Source of the DNA: Blastocatellia bacterium UBA7656
Lineage (GTDB): Bacteria; Acidobacteriota; Blastocatellia; UBA7656
NCBI GenBank assembly: GCA_002483445.1
Contig: DLHY01000142.1
Coordinates: 7,021 to 71,020, forward strand
Direction of reading: 5' to 3'
Length of the DNA stretch: 64,000 nt
This document shows, piece by piece, positions 35,694-45,399 of this stretch. How positions within the stretch are numbered: position 1 is the stretch's first letter; each line of letters begins with the position of its first letter. A program made the position numbers and the translations under genes. The notes below the pieces were generated by a model. The model saw only the letters and a list, made by a program, of their open reading frames with translations, did no database searches and was not told the origin of the DNA.

Positions 35694-36629
35694 ATGAGGT
35701 CGATACAACACAGCCTTTTTTCAGAACCACTGCGCAGGGCCGATCCATGCAAAGAAGAAACTCTTCAATCTGAATTCAAACTATATTATGAGCAGGGAAG
35801 CGGAAAACTATTTCTGGGGGATTCCATCGAATGGATGCGCTCAATCGAAAGTGGAACTATCGACCTGGTATTTGCCGACCCTCCCTATAATCTTAACAAA
35901 GCTGATTGGGATAATTTTGAAAGTCAGGAGAAGTACATCGAGTGGTCGCTTCAATGGATCAGGGAAGCATCGCGAATATTGAAATCAAATGGGTCGATGT
36001 ATATCTGCGGGTTCTCAGAGATTCTGGCGGACTTAAAGCATCCTGCCTCAAAGTACTTCAGATCTTGTCGCTGGATCATCTGGCACTATAAGAATAAAGC
36101 TAACCTCGGCAGTGATTGGGGGCGATCACATGAGAGTATTATTCATTTCCGCAAGACACCGAAAGCGCGATTGAACATCGATGACATTCGAATCTCCTAC
36201 GGCGCTCATACACTGAAATATCCTTCCCACCCTCAAGCCGTAACCAGTCAGTATGGGAAAGGCCAGAAGCGAGAGAACTGGACGCCTAATCCTCTCGGGG
36301 CAAAGCCCAAGGATGTTCTGGATATACCCACGACCTGCAATGGCATGGGTGAAAAGACACCGCACCCGACTCAAAAGCCAGAGGAACTAATCCGCAAATT
36401 CGTTCTGGCATCTTCAGCCAGCGGGGATATCGTTCTCGATCCGTTTTCAGGGTCAGGGACGACTTTAGTTGTTGCAGAGCAGTTGGGCCGTAAATGGCTC
36501 GGCTGTGATCTCAACTCTCAATACAACGAGTGGGCAATCAATCGCATTAAAAATGTCAAACGAATGGCTGTTGAAGAATGGATTGAATATGATCGTCAGG
36601 TCGCTGCGAGAAGAGAAAGCATTCGATGA
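35694..36629 (+). CDS. Type II DNA methyltransferase, beta class
   Basis: 311 residues. Motif IV comes first: DLVFADPPYNLNKADW (Asp62-Pro-Pro-Tyr65, an amino-methyltransferase signature for N6-adenine or N4-cytosine). The AdoMet motif I follows late: VLDPFSGSGTTLVVAEQLGRKWLGCDLN. This order defines the beta class. Between them lies a recognition segment (about 130-225). The stop overlaps the next start (ATGA), coupling it to the presumed cognate endonuclease. Both genes look lower in GC than their neighbours, consistent with horizontal gain. Confidence 0.9.
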   Translation: MRSIQHSLFSEPLRRADPCKEETLQSEFKLYYEQGSGKLFLGDSIEWMRSIESGTIDLVFADPPYNLNKADWDNFESQEKYIEWSLQWIREASRILKSNGSMYICGFSEILADLKHPASKYFRSCRWIIWHYKNKANLGSDWGRSHESIIHFRKTPKARLNIDDIRISYGAHTLKYPSHPQAVTSQYGKGQKRENWTPNPLGAKPKDVLDIPTTCNGMGEKTPHPTQKPEELIRKFVLASSASGDIVLDPFSGSGTTLVVAEQLGRKWLGCDLNSQYNEWAINRIKNVKRMAVEEWIEYDRQVAARRESIR

Positions 36630-37573
36630 AATTATCCACAATCGTAAGGTGGGCAGAAAACAAGGCGAAGTTTTCAGGCATTCAACAATACCTCGATTTT
36701 TGCTCGACCTATCTTGACTTCATCGAAACCGGTCTTCAGGCAGTAATCGTTTCCCAGAATGAAAACCACTATTGCTTTTATCAGTACAGGAAAGACGGTC
36801 ACTTCAATATCACCCGCCCCATTAATTCGAATCTGATGTACGACGCCGAACAGTTCTCAAGAATCAGTATCGAATTTACAAGAATCCTGATGTCAGCGCG
36901 AGATATTCGGGCTGATGATGCGGCCAGTCGTGAAGCGCTGACGAGAAGTGTCTACACTATTCAGCAGACTGTCGGGGCTGCTCTGGACGCTTTGCCTTCT
37001 GGAAAATCAAACGCGGCCAGAAAAATAAACGGGGACTTATTCGAGCGATTCATACAACTACTGATTCGCACTGTCGGCATCGAATGCAGAACAGGAACCG
37101 TGCAGGTGCCGGTATACATAAACGGCGAGCTTCAATTCAATATGAGCTATCAGCATGATCTTCTGCTATACAAAGATGAAGAACTTAAAGTTATAGGATC
37201 GGTTAAGACGTCGAGTAAGGATCGCATAGATAAAATATTTCTGGATAAATTTCTCTACTGCAAGCTGACGGAAACGACAGTACCACATATAGCAGTTTTT
37301 CTGAACGATGTTCAGAGAAAGCAGGCCCGTCGCGAAGACAGCTATGGCGTTAACTCGACGTTTTTATCAGGACATTTCAAGGCTTTCACCGTCAAACTGA
37401 ACCCGCTGGAAGGCGTTTACTACTGTGATATCCGCCCCAATATGCAGCAGGATGCTCTGCTAAGGCGATACATCAGACCCATAGACCATCTGTTCTGCTC
37501 CGACATTTGGAGCCTCGTTGAAGGTGATGCCACTTTTGTTTCAAACGTAGAAATCGAAGAGACACAGCCATGA
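36626..37573 (+). CDS. Putative type II restriction endonuclease
   Basis: 315 residues, overlapping the methyltransferase gene by four bases. No family is recognised by eye, but a PD-(D/E)XK-like site is plausible: QHDLLLYKDEELKVIGSVKT gives Asp178 and a Ser-Val-Lys with Lys194 at the expected spacing. The surrounding helix INGDLFERFIQLLIRTVGIE fits the usual N-terminal helix of such folds. The role is inferred mainly from tight coupling to the methyltransferase. Specificity unknown. Confidence 0.72.
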   Translation: MKLSTIVRWAENKAKFSGIQQYLDFCSTYLDFIETGLQAVIVSQNENHYCFYQYRKDGHFNITRPINSNLMYDAEQFSRISIEFTRILMSARDIRADDAASREALTRSVYTIQQTVGAALDALPSGKSNAARKINGDLFERFIQLLIRTVGIECRTGTVQVPVYINGELQFNMSYQHDLLLYKDEELKVIGSVKTSSKDRIDKIFLDKFLYCKLTETTVPHIAVFLNDVQRKQARREDSYGVNSTFLSGHFKAFTVKLNPLEGVYYCDIRPNMQQDALLRRYIRPIDHLFCSDIWSLVEGDATFVSNVEIEETQP

Positions 37574-37738
37574 AATGAAAGGTTATTGTCTTACTGGTTG
37601 TCGCCGCTAATAAGCATTCCACCTTCCTAACCGCATCAAAGACTCCATATCGCTGATGATCCCTGTATTATGCTGCGTTGACCGCGCGAAGAAGCGCGTC
37701 GTAACATTCCTTTTTGTCATCACGCAGGATTTCTTGTC

Positions 37739-40153
37739 ATGGACGAACGCACTTTCAAAACTCTCGAACTCGACGCGCTCATCAATCTGCTTGCGCGACA
37801 CGTCCAGTCTCCGCTCGGTCGTCGTCGCGCGCTTGCAATCACTCCGCTCACTGACCGCGAGCGAATAAACCGCGAACTCGATCTGACGAGCGAATGCGCG
37901 GATTACTTCACGACCGGCGGCGTGTTCGGACTCGGAGAAATCGAGGACGTTGACGACTCGCTCTCTCAACTTCGCATCGAAGGCGCGAGCCTCGACCCGC
38001 ATCAGATACTGGCGATTCAAAAACTCGTCTCAACAGGAATGGACCTTCGCGGGCAGTTCACCGAGCCGGAAACGAGAGAGCGTTACCGTCAGCTTGCCTC
38101 GATCACCGGTCGAATGCCCGATTTGAAAAGAATGCTCGGCTCGCTCAGAGGGAAAATTCTTCCCAACGGCGAAATCGATGACAGCGCAAGTCCTGAACTT
38201 CGCCGCATCCGCCGCGAAATAAACGAGCGTCGCTCGCGCGTCTATCGCAACCTCGAATCGTTGATGCGGGATCGCGCGCCATCAGCGATTCAGGAAGAGA
38301 TCGTTACCGTTCGCAACGGAAGATTCGTCATCCCCGTGCGAACGGACGCGCGCTCTCAGGTTCCGGGGGTGATTCACGGGCTTTCATCGAGCGGACAGAC
38401 CACGTTCGTCGAGCCGATGACCGTAATCGATCAGAACAACGAACTGGCCCGATTGCGCGAAGAAGAAGAAATAGAAATCGCGCAGATTCTTTTTCGACTC
38501 ACTCAGACCATCAGAGAGAGCCTTCACGAAATAGAAGCGATAGTCACGGCCATAACCGAAGTCGATTTCGCTCAGGCGAAAGCGCGGCTCTCAAAAGAGT
38601 TCGATTGCGCGCGCCCAAGTATGAGCGAAGATCGGCGTTTGATGCTCAGAGATGCGCGCCATCCGCTGCTTGAGCATCTGCTCAAACAATCAGGCGGGAG
38701 AATCGTTCCCGTTTCGCTTGAGCTTGATGAATCGCATAAGACGATGGTCATCAGCGGCCCGAACGCCGGAGGAAAAACCATCGTCGTAAAAACCATCGGG
38801 CTGATCGCGCTGATGGCTCAGATGGGATTGCACGTCCCGGCAGCCGAGGCCGCGCTTCCGGTTTTTCATCAGGTGCTGGCCGACATCGGAGATCAGCAAT
38901 CAATCGCGGCGAATCTCTCGACCTTCACCGCGCACATGCGAAACATCTCGGAGATCGCGGCTGTCGTCAGCCCGCCTGCGCTCGTTCTGCTTGACGAAGT
39001 TGGGACGGGGACTGACCCGGATGAAGGCGCGGCGCTGGGGTTGAGCATTGTCGATTATTTTCGGCGCGCGGGCGCGACCATCATCGCAACGACTCACTAC
39101 AATCCGATCAAAGTTTGGGCTTCACAGACGGAAGATGTGCTGAACGCTTCCGTAGAATTCGACGAGCAGACGTTGAGACCGACTTATCGATTGCTCACGG
39201 GAGTCGCGGGCGCGTCTTCAGGCATAGAGATAGCGCGACGAATGAATCTGCCCGAAGTAATAATCGATGAAGCAACAGGGCTATTGAGCCGCGAGCATCA
39301 TCAGGCCAGCGATTATTTGAAGCAACTCAAATCGTTCGTGGATGAACAGGAAGCCCTGCGACGCGCCCTGGAAGAAGAGCGACAGGCGACGGCTGAAAAA
39401 TACGCGCGACTCGATATTGAATTTGCGAAGCGAGAGTCGGACCGTCGCGCTCAGTTCGAAGCAGAGCTTTCGCGTATCATCAGCGAATTCAAGACGGAAA
39501 GCGAGCAGGCGATTCAATCGGTGAAAGACCGCATCGCGGCGGCGCGTCTCAAAAAAGAAGCGGAGACGCGAGCCTCGGAGCTTCGCCGTTCGGCAGGCGT
39601 GAGACTCAAAAAGAGCGCCGTGGCGCAATCGACCGCGAGCAACACTGAGCCTGTTTCATCGAGAGATTCGCTCATTGAAGAAATCACGGAGATACGCGAG
39701 CGCGACCGCGTGATAGTAAAGACGCTTGGCAGAGAAGGCGCGGTTGAATCGGTCAGCGACGGGACATACACAGTGCTGATCGGCTCGTTGAGATTCCGGG
39801 CGCGGAGGGATGAATTGCAACTCGTCAAATCAGCCGCGCCTGCCGCTTCGAAGCGCGTAGCCGATTTGCCAAGCGGAGTGAGCGCGACAGTAGATGTTGA
39901 CAAGGGTTTTAATTCAGAGATCAACGTGATTGGCGCGACTGTTGATGAAGCGACAGATCGAGTCGATAAGTTTTTGGATGAAGCATTCATGGCGGGAGTC
40001 GAGCGGGCGCGCATCGTTCATGGGCATGGGAAGGGCGCGCTTCGTCGTGCGGTAGCGGAATTATTGAGCGGCCATCCGCACGTCGAAAAGTTTCACCTTG
40101 CGCCCGCGAACGAGGGCGGGCAGGGCGCGACTATAGTTGAAATGAAGAAGTGA
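37739..40153 (+). CDS. mutS2: Endonuclease MutS2
   Basis: 804 residues. An N-terminal lever/clamp region (about 1-300) precedes the MutS-type ATPase: ISGPNAGGKTIVVKTIGL (Walker A), ADIGDQQSIAANLSTFTAHM, VLLDEVGTGTDPDEGAAL (Walker B) and ATTHYNPIK. A coiled-coil insert (about 510-640) is followed by the C-terminal Smr nuclease domain (IVHGHGKGALRRAVAELL). MutS2 acts on recombination intermediates and, in some species, on collided ribosomes, not in mismatch repair. The length is standard. Confidence 0.94.
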   Translation: MDERTFKTLELDALINLLARHVQSPLGRRRALAITPLTDRERINRELDLTSECADYFTTGGVFGLGEIEDVDDSLSQLRIEGASLDPHQILAIQKLVSTGMDLRGQFTEPETRERYRQLASITGRMPDLKRMLGSLRGKILPNGEIDDSASPELRRIRREINERRSRVYRNLESLMRDRAPSAIQEEIVTVRNGRFVIPVRTDARSQVPGVIHGLSSSGQTTFVEPMTVIDQNNELARLREEEEIEIAQILFRLTQTIRESLHEIEAIVTAITEVDFAQAKARLSKEFDCARPSMSEDRRLMLRDARHPLLEHLLKQSGGRIVPVSLELDESHKTMVISGPNAGGKTIVVKTIGLIALMAQMGLHVPAAEAALPVFHQVLADIGDQQSIAANLSTFTAHMRNISEIAAVVSPPALVLLDEVGTGTDPDEGAALGLSIVDYFRRAGATIIATTHYNPIKVWASQTEDVLNASVEFDEQTLRPTYRLLTGVAGASSGIEIARRMNLPEVIIDEATGLLSREHHQASDYLKQLKSFVDEQEALRRALEEERQATAEKYARLDIEFAKRESDRRAQFEAELSRIISEFKTESEQAIQSVKDRIAAARLKKEAETRASELRRSAGVRLKKSAVAQSTASNTEPVSSRDSLIEEITEIRERDRVIVKTLGREGAVESVSDGTYTVLIGSLRFRARRDELQLVKSAAPAASKRVADLPSGVSATVDVDKGFNSEINVIGATVDEATDRVDKFLDEAFMAGVERARIVHGHGKGALRRAVAELLSGHPHVEKFHLAPANEGGQGATIVEMKK

Positions 40154-40191
40154 AACTACGATCTGAAAATCATTCCAGCGAGAAAAAAGGT

Positions 40192-40560
40192 ATGGGAACA
40201 TTCTTCATCAGATGCAAGATCGAAAATATCGTTGATCGCAGCAGGTCTGTTGTGATGCCCAAGATGCTCGTCGATACAGGCAGCGAATTCACGTGGATAC
40301 CGGAAACTGCGCTCGAAAAAATCGGAGTCAAACGGGAAAAGAAGGATGTCCCGTTCATAATGGCCAACGGGCAACAGATTACGCGGAGCGTCGGCTTTGC
40401 GATCATACGATACGGCAAATACTTTACAGTCGATGAAGTGGTATTTGCTGAAAAAGGAGACTTGCTGCTTTTGGGCGCAAGAACTCTGGAAGGCTTGAGT
40501 CTGGCGGTCGATCCGCGAAAGAAAAAGCTGGTTGCCTTCGGGCCGATCCCTGCCGCCTGA
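40192..40560 (+). CDS. Retropepsin-like aspartyl protease
   Basis: 122 residues, start at ATG 40192 (MGTFFIRCKIENI); a GTG at 40150 would overlap mutS2. The aspartyl protease motif is MLVDTGSEFTWIPETALEKIG (Asp-Thr-Gly with hydrophobic flanks). It is followed by the flap region and a second hydrophobic-hydrophobic-Gly element (LLLLGARTLEGLSLAVDP). It is a single-domain, retroviral-type protease expected to work as a dimer in the cytoplasm. It probably shares a transcript with mutS2. The substrate is unknown. Confidence 0.78.
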   Translation: MGTFFIRCKIENIVDRSRSVVMPKMLVDTGSEFTWIPETALEKIGVKREKKDVPFIMANGQQITRSVGFAIIRYGKYFTVDEVVFAEKGDLLLLGARTLEGLSLAVDPRKKKLVAFGPIPAA

Positions 40561-40760
40561 TGCAAGACTGTTGATTGCTCATCGCTTTGCAATCAAACCT
40601 TATTCAGCAGTGACTTTCAGAAAGCCTTTAGTGCAAGCCATTCAAAAGGGAAGAAATTTCCTCCGGCCATCGTCTAACGGTTGACACAGGCATGGGGAGC
40701 GGCACTCAACACCGCCGATATGCACCGTAGTCAGGAATCAAGTTTAAGGAGAAACAGGTT

Positions 40761-41312
40761 ATGGGACATAAACGATATCTGCATCTTTCTTTTCTTACGA
40801 CCTTCTTGTTCATGAGCAGCGTGATGCCAGCGGCAGAAGGCTACGACAATCAGGCAGGTTGGTGCGAAAGGCTGAAGCCTTGCAAAATACTTGGGCAGTC
40901 TGAAGCCGAGCGCATACTTGGGCAACCCGCGCGGTTGAGCCGGGAGATCGCCGAGTTAAGAGGCGTGGTGCGGCAGTGTGGCTGCGCTTATGTGGGCCTT
41001 TCCAAAAATAATAACAGCGGACAGCAAAGCGCCCTGTATTTCGTGGTCGAGCAAAGAGAAGGCAACCCGTCAGCAGAACAGGCACAGCATCTCATGACAA
41101 CGACTAAGAATGACAATTCGCATGACCAGACAGTGAGCGAGCTACAGGGAATAGGCGACGAGGCGTTCCTGTTAAGCGCGGAGCCAAGCTCCGGGTATTT
41201 CCTCATGGCAAGGAAAGGCGCGGTCATAATCCGGCTGCAGGTAAAGCAGTCAGAGAATGCCTCAGCAGAAGCTCTCAAGGCTTTTGCGAGAGAGGCAGTC
41301 AACCGTCTCTGA
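40761..41312 (+). CDS. Exported hypothetical protein
   Basis: 183 residues with a signal peptide (MGHKRYLHLSFLTTFLFMSSVMPAAEG) and AAGGAG upstream. The mature part contains CERLKPCKILGQSEAERILGQ and QCGCAYVGL, then a beta-alpha pattern with VSELQGIGDEAFLLSA and a final helix. The arrangement resembles DUF3558-like lipoproteins that sense or bind ligands, but this is weak. Single gene with its own terminator. Confidence 0.6.
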   Translation: MGHKRYLHLSFLTTFLFMSSVMPAAEGYDNQAGWCERLKPCKILGQSEAERILGQPARLSREIAELRGVVRQCGCAYVGLSKNNNSGQQSALYFVVEQREGNPSAEQAQHLMTTTKNDNSHDQTVSELQGIGDEAFLLSAEPSSGYFLMARKGAVIIRLQVKQSENASAEALKAFAREAVNRL

Positions 41313-41316
41313 TCGC

Positions 41317-41340
41317 GCCGGACGTGTTCCCGGCTTTTTC
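41317..41340 (+). terminator. Rho-independent terminator
   Basis: Short GCCGG/CCGGC stem followed by five T, five bases after the stop codon of the exported-protein gene. The stem is short, so strength is uncertain. Confidence 0.6.
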
Positions 41341-41545
41341 GGGTGGGTCAGCTTCTTGGTTTTACTTGTTGCCTAGCTGCGAGACTCGAATTCAATATAA
41401 GGCATTCGCAACTTGCGTGAACCTATATCAAAACGAAGTCGTACATCAGGCGAAGATCGTCACATTAAGGAATCGAGGAGATGCCTCCACATTGTCGAAT
41501 CCTGGGGCAAAAACTCCAAAAAATTAGAGGCAGAGAGATCAATTC

Positions 41546-42433
41546 ATGAAGAAAATTGTGTTTGCCGCCTGTGTGATAACGCTGATGATATCGGTGGGCG
41601 GGACGGTTCTTGTTTGCGACCATTTGTTCGGATTGTTCGGACGTCAGGCCTTTTCCGACAAGGCCATTACTAGCAAGCTATCATCACAGGCGCTGGGCGA
41701 GGAGCGAGAAGTGATAGTGTATCTGCCGGAGAGTTACGGGCGCGAACCTGAGCGCCGCTACCCGGTAGTTTATGTGCTTGATGGCTCCTCTCAGGACATC
41801 CATACGGCCCAGAGCGCCGCGCTGATGGCCCGCATCGGCGTGATGCCGGAGTTGATCGTCGTTGGCCTGCCGAATGTCAGTGGCAAGGGCAGGCAGCGCG
41901 ACTACACACCGCCTTTCATGGTGCAGGACGTGGATCAACCTGACAGCCCGATGGGCGAGGCTGATCGCTTTCTGTCCTTCCTCAAAACCGAATTGATCCC
42001 GAAAATTGAAAGCGAATACCGCACAGCCCCGTTTCGTATGCTGGCTGGTCATTCTCGCGGTGGTCTGCTGGTCTGCTATTCGCTGCTGGCCGATCCGCAC
42101 CTGTTCGATGCCCGCTTTGCTCACAGCCCCGCGTTGTGGCGTGACGAGACCATCCTGGCCACCAAACTGGCAGAATTCCTGAGCGCTAATCCGAACCTCG
42201 ATGGCTTTTTTTACTTGAGCATAGGTTCGGAAGAAAACGATAAGATGATGGCGGCCTACCAGCAAACACGCTCTGTCCTGGCGCAAGCCAGGGTCACCGG
42301 CTTGCGTTGGCAATCTGATGTTGTGACCGGCGCAACTCACACCAGCAATGGCGAAATGGCGACCCCGCTGGGATTCAAAGCGTTGTACCAGAACTTGTCC
42401 CCGGACGCTGGCACTGGAATGGCGCACAGGTAA
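41546..42433 (+). CDS. Alpha/beta-hydrolase of the esterase D group
   Basis: 295 residues with a signal peptide or membrane anchor (MKKIVFAACVITLMISVGG). The hydrolase core has REVIVYLPESYG, YPVVYVLDGSSQDIHTAQ, ELIVVGLPNVSGKGRQRDYTPP (oxyanion region), and the nucleophile elbow MLAGHSRGGLLVCYSLL with the catalytic Ser. SIGSEENDKM and VTGATHTS supply probable Asp/Glu and His positions. The group includes siderophore esterases of the Fes/IroE kind and S-formylglutathione hydrolases. The export signal favours a periplasmic esterase. Orphan gene. Confidence 0.82.
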   Translation: MKKIVFAACVITLMISVGGTVLVCDHLFGLFGRQAFSDKAITSKLSSQALGEEREVIVYLPESYGREPERRYPVVYVLDGSSQDIHTAQSAALMARIGVMPELIVVGLPNVSGKGRQRDYTPPFMVQDVDQPDSPMGEADRFLSFLKTELIPKIESEYRTAPFRMLAGHSRGGLLVCYSLLADPHLFDARFAHSPALWRDETILATKLAEFLSANPNLDGFFYLSIGSEENDKMMAAYQQTRSVLAQARVTGLRWQSDVVTGATHTSNGEMATPLGFKALYQNLSPDAGTGMAHR

Positions 42434-42831
42434 ACTCGCAGGCCGTTTGATGAGATCATCCTTCGACGCTGGCGAATGGCTCATAGAGAAACCCTGACAA
42501 CCTGTTTGCCAGATGGTTAATCGCAAAAGCGGTTCCATATCGAAGCGGCATTGCGCAAAGGGCGTTATGCATGGGGTCATGAAGATTGATTCCATAGAAC
42601 TGACCCACGTCCTCGGGGGCAAAGATAACCAGGAAGAAGTATAGATTCAGCGGAAAGATTTTCGTATATCTCGATTCCACAGGCAGAGATGTCTGGGACA
42701 CTGCCGAAGTGCGCGCGAGCGTTGCCGGAATTCTTTGGATCGCTGCGCGCTCGGTCAACACATATCTAGACGCTTGCCCGCGCAATGAATAACATAGAGG
42801 CATCAACAGAAATAATAGGAGGATAAATTTC
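42434..42831. other. Gap without a confident gene
   Basis: Nearly 400 bp. A minus-strand frame (about 125 residues, ending ...LYEPFASVEG) is open through it, but its start sits on the cATg of the next plus-strand gene and lacks a ribosome site. A plus-strand mini-frame of 21 codons (MKIDSIELTHVLGGKDNQEEV is one residue too long to be a short motif; it ends at 42643) has a double-Gly but no proper ribosome site. I call neither. Confidence 0.4.
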
Positions 42832-43314
42832 ATGGCAAAGAAGAAAGTTGTGAGCAGGCAGAAGAAAGCATCGTCAACCGGCAAGACCGCTATGGACAAA
42901 CCGAAATGCGGTCTTTGCGGCAAGAGCGGCAGACTGACTCTGACCGAATGCTGCGGTCAGGTTATATGCGATGATGAAGATGAGTACGTGATGTTTTCCT
43001 TTGCGAGAAATAGCTGCCACAGAAATCACAGCCGCTATACTCTGTGCGCCTTCCACTTCAACGAAGGACACACTGGCGACTGGCGCGAGTGCGATGATTG
43101 CAAGGGTGAGTTCGAAACCGAACTGTACGTGTCGTATGGAACGAATGAATACAACTTCGTGAAGCTGGCCAACCCTCCGAAATTCAAGCCGACCAGATGT
43201 GCGAAGTGCAAAAAGACTATACGGCTCGGAGAGGATGGCTATTCGATCAGCGGAGGAAAATATTTTTGTGAACGCTGCACCGGTCTCGATATTGCCAAAC
43301 TACTCTCCAAATGA
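42832..43314 (+). CDS. Cysteine-rich zinc-binding protein
   Basis: 160 residues with AGGAGG nine bases before the ATG. A basic N-terminus (MAKKKVVSRQKKAS) precedes several metal-binding groups: KCGLCGKSG, TECCGQVIC, a His/Cys cluster (CHRNHSRYTLCAFHFNEGH), CDDCKG, and a terminal CAKCKKTIRLGEDGYS...YFCERC ribbon. It may hold three zinc ions. The family recurs in soil bacteria as hypothetical proteins and its role is unknown. dnaG begins 145 bp downstream. Confidence 0.68.
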   Translation: MAKKKVVSRQKKASSTGKTAMDKPKCGLCGKSGRLTLTECCGQVICDDEDEYVMFSFARNSCHRNHSRYTLCAFHFNEGHTGDWRECDDCKGEFETELYVSYGTNEYNFVKLANPPKFKPTRCAKCKKTIRLGEDGYSISGGKYFCERCTGLDIAKLLSK

Positions 43315-43458
43315 AAAACAACCGACAGCCGATGCGCGCCCCGGAAAGAGCGATGTTCTGTCGCGTCTTGCGCGAATTTAAGATTGCTGATAAAAGTTCC
43401 TTTGCGCGAAGAAGCTTCTGCAAGCCACAGCACAGTTCGAACAAGATTGGAAAGAGCG

Positions 43459-45249
43459 ATGCGTTTCCCTCGTGGGTTTGCTGATGATGTGAGAAATCAA
43501 TCCGACATCGTTCGAATAGTGTCGGATTATGTCTCTCTCAAAAAACGCGGCTCCAACTACATAGCCTGCTGCCCGTTCCATTCTGAAAAAACTCCTTCCT
43601 TCACCGTTCACGCAGGCAAAGGAATCTTCAAATGCTTCGGCTGCGGCGCGGGCGGAGACGTACTCGGTTTCGTGATGCGCATAGAAGGCTGCGCTTACCC
43701 TGAAGCCATTCGCATCGTCGCAGAAAAAAGCGGCATCCCTATCCCCACACTCGAAGTCACCGAAGACCACAAAAAGATCGAACAGGATCGCGAAACCGTT
43801 TTGCGCCTCAATGAATGGGCGGCTGAGTATTTCGAAGCCCGTCTCGACGACACGGAAAGCGAGCGAGCGTGTGAGTACATCCGAGCGCGCGGAATTACGG
43901 ATGAGACGCGCAAACTCTTTCGACTAGGCTACGCGCCTGATAGCTGGGAAGGACTCATCAATCATCTCAAAGAACGTGGCGCGACGGATGAAGAAATCAA
44001 CACGAGCGGACTTGTGGTGTTGAAAGAAGGCGGCGGATTTTATGATCGCTTTCGCGGGCGAGTGATGTTTCCGATAACGGATTCGCAGGGCCGCGCGATA
44101 GCTTTCGGCGGAAGAGTGATGGGCGAAGGCGAACCCAAGTACCTCAACTCGCCTGAAACCGCCGTCTACACGAAGGGTCGCAATCTCTTCGGTCTGGCGT
44201 TATCGAAAAACGAAATACGACGGCTCGGTTTTGCGATTCTCGTCGAGGGCTATCTCGATTGCATCATCCCTTATCAGGAAGGCATAACGAATGTCGTTGC
44301 AAGCCTCGGCACTGCGCTCACGGATCAACAGGTTAGGCTGCTGCGCCGCTACATGGATCAGCCGCAGATCATCGTCAATTTCGATTCAGACGCGGCGGGC
44401 CAGTCTGCCACTATGCGATCAATCGAGATGCTTCTGGCCGAAGGATTCAAGGTCAACATTTTGAGAATGCCTGTCGGCAAAGACCCCGACGAGTTCGTGC
44501 GCTCGCAGGGCGTGACGGAATTCCGCGCACTGCTGAAGACCACTCAGCCTTACATCGAATACATAATCGATACGACTCTTTCCGCACACGACGCATCGCG
44601 TCCTTCGGGAAAAGTCGAAGCGATAAACGCCATACTCCCTCACCTCGCGCGCATGAGAGATAAAGTTGTGCGCGCCGATTACGCCGAGCAGATAGCCGAC
44701 CGATTGAAGGTCGACAGCCGCGTGATCCGCGAAGAGATTCGCCGCACGGCGACCAATAGAAAAGGCGCGCTCGATTCACGCGCCCTGCGCGCTGCCGAAG
44801 ATGTTACGCCAGCCGAGCGACAGTTGCTTGAGTTGATGCTCGCGAACGCGGATGTGCGACGAATGATGGTTTCGAATCTCGTGGAGGATGACTACGACCA
44901 GTTGGCGACCGGCTCGCTTTTTGCCACCGTCATCAGCCTTGAGCGCGAAGGGGCGGAGATGGATTTTTCAAGCCTGAGCGAAAGAGTGGAAACCGATGAC
45001 GAGCGCGCTTTGATAGTGGAAGCTCTGATCAGCGATCTCTCGTGGGCGGGCGGATCAGATTTCGATACGCTGTTCAAGAAAGCGACCGAAGCTCTTTCAT
45101 CCTTGCGACGAAGGCAGCTTGAAAGAAAGCTCGAACAGATTCAGATCGAGCTTGGCCGGGCCGAACGGGATAACGACACTGATCTCGTGCTGCGTCTTTA
45201 TCAGGAGAAGACGGAAACCAAACGAAGGATCGCGCTCACCTTGACGTGA
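43459..45249 (+). CDS. dnaG: DNA primase
   Basis: 596 residues, start at ATG 43459 (MRFPRGFADDVRNQ) after GGAAAG; a TTG at 43384 would add 25 unconserved residues. The N-terminal zinc-binding domain (CPFHSEKTPSFTVHAGKG, then KCFGCGAGGD) is followed by the catalytic core with DRFRGRVMFPITDSQGRAIAFGGR. The TOPRIM metal site follows (ILVEGYLDCI ... IIVNFDSDAAGQSA). The C-terminal helicase-interaction region is present. It forms part of the macromolecular synthesis operon with rpoD downstream. Confidence 0.95.
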   Translation: MRFPRGFADDVRNQSDIVRIVSDYVSLKKRGSNYIACCPFHSEKTPSFTVHAGKGIFKCFGCGAGGDVLGFVMRIEGCAYPEAIRIVAEKSGIPIPTLEVTEDHKKIEQDRETVLRLNEWAAEYFEARLDDTESERACEYIRARGITDETRKLFRLGYAPDSWEGLINHLKERGATDEEINTSGLVVLKEGGGFYDRFRGRVMFPITDSQGRAIAFGGRVMGEGEPKYLNSPETAVYTKGRNLFGLALSKNEIRRLGFAILVEGYLDCIIPYQEGITNVVASLGTALTDQQVRLLRRYMDQPQIIVNFDSDAAGQSATMRSIEMLLAEGFKVNILRMPVGKDPDEFVRSQGVTEFRALLKTTQPYIEYIIDTTLSAHDASRPSGKVEAINAILPHLARMRDKVVRADYAEQIADRLKVDSRVIREEIRRTATNRKGALDSRALRAAEDVTPAERQLLELMLANADVRRMMVSNLVEDDYDQLATGSLFATVISLEREGAEMDFSSLSERVETDDERALIVEALISDLSWAGGSDFDTLFKKATEALSSLRRRQLERKLEQIQIELGRAERDNDTDLVLRLYQEKTETKRRIALTLT

Positions 45250-45399
45250 AAGATTGAATTTATCTTGTGCGATATTTCATGGAGTGCAATTATTGAATGA
45301 TTTTTTTGAAGAGGTTCTTGACAGGAGTAATCAATCGGAGTAGGAATTCAAGGTGCGATTGAGGCGGCTATCAGTCGTCGCCGCCAGGAGAAGCCGACA

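Noticed and set aside
42578..42643. 21-codon plus-strand frame with a double-glycine, like a bacteriocin leader
   Set aside because: Only seven residues follow the Gly-Gly, the GGGG upstream is too close to serve as a ribosome site, and no transporter gene is near.
42456..42923. Minus-strand frame beginning with a signal-peptide-like stretch
   Set aside because: The hydrophobic start is the complement of the ribosome site and start of the plus-strand gene at 42832; no ribosome site of its own.
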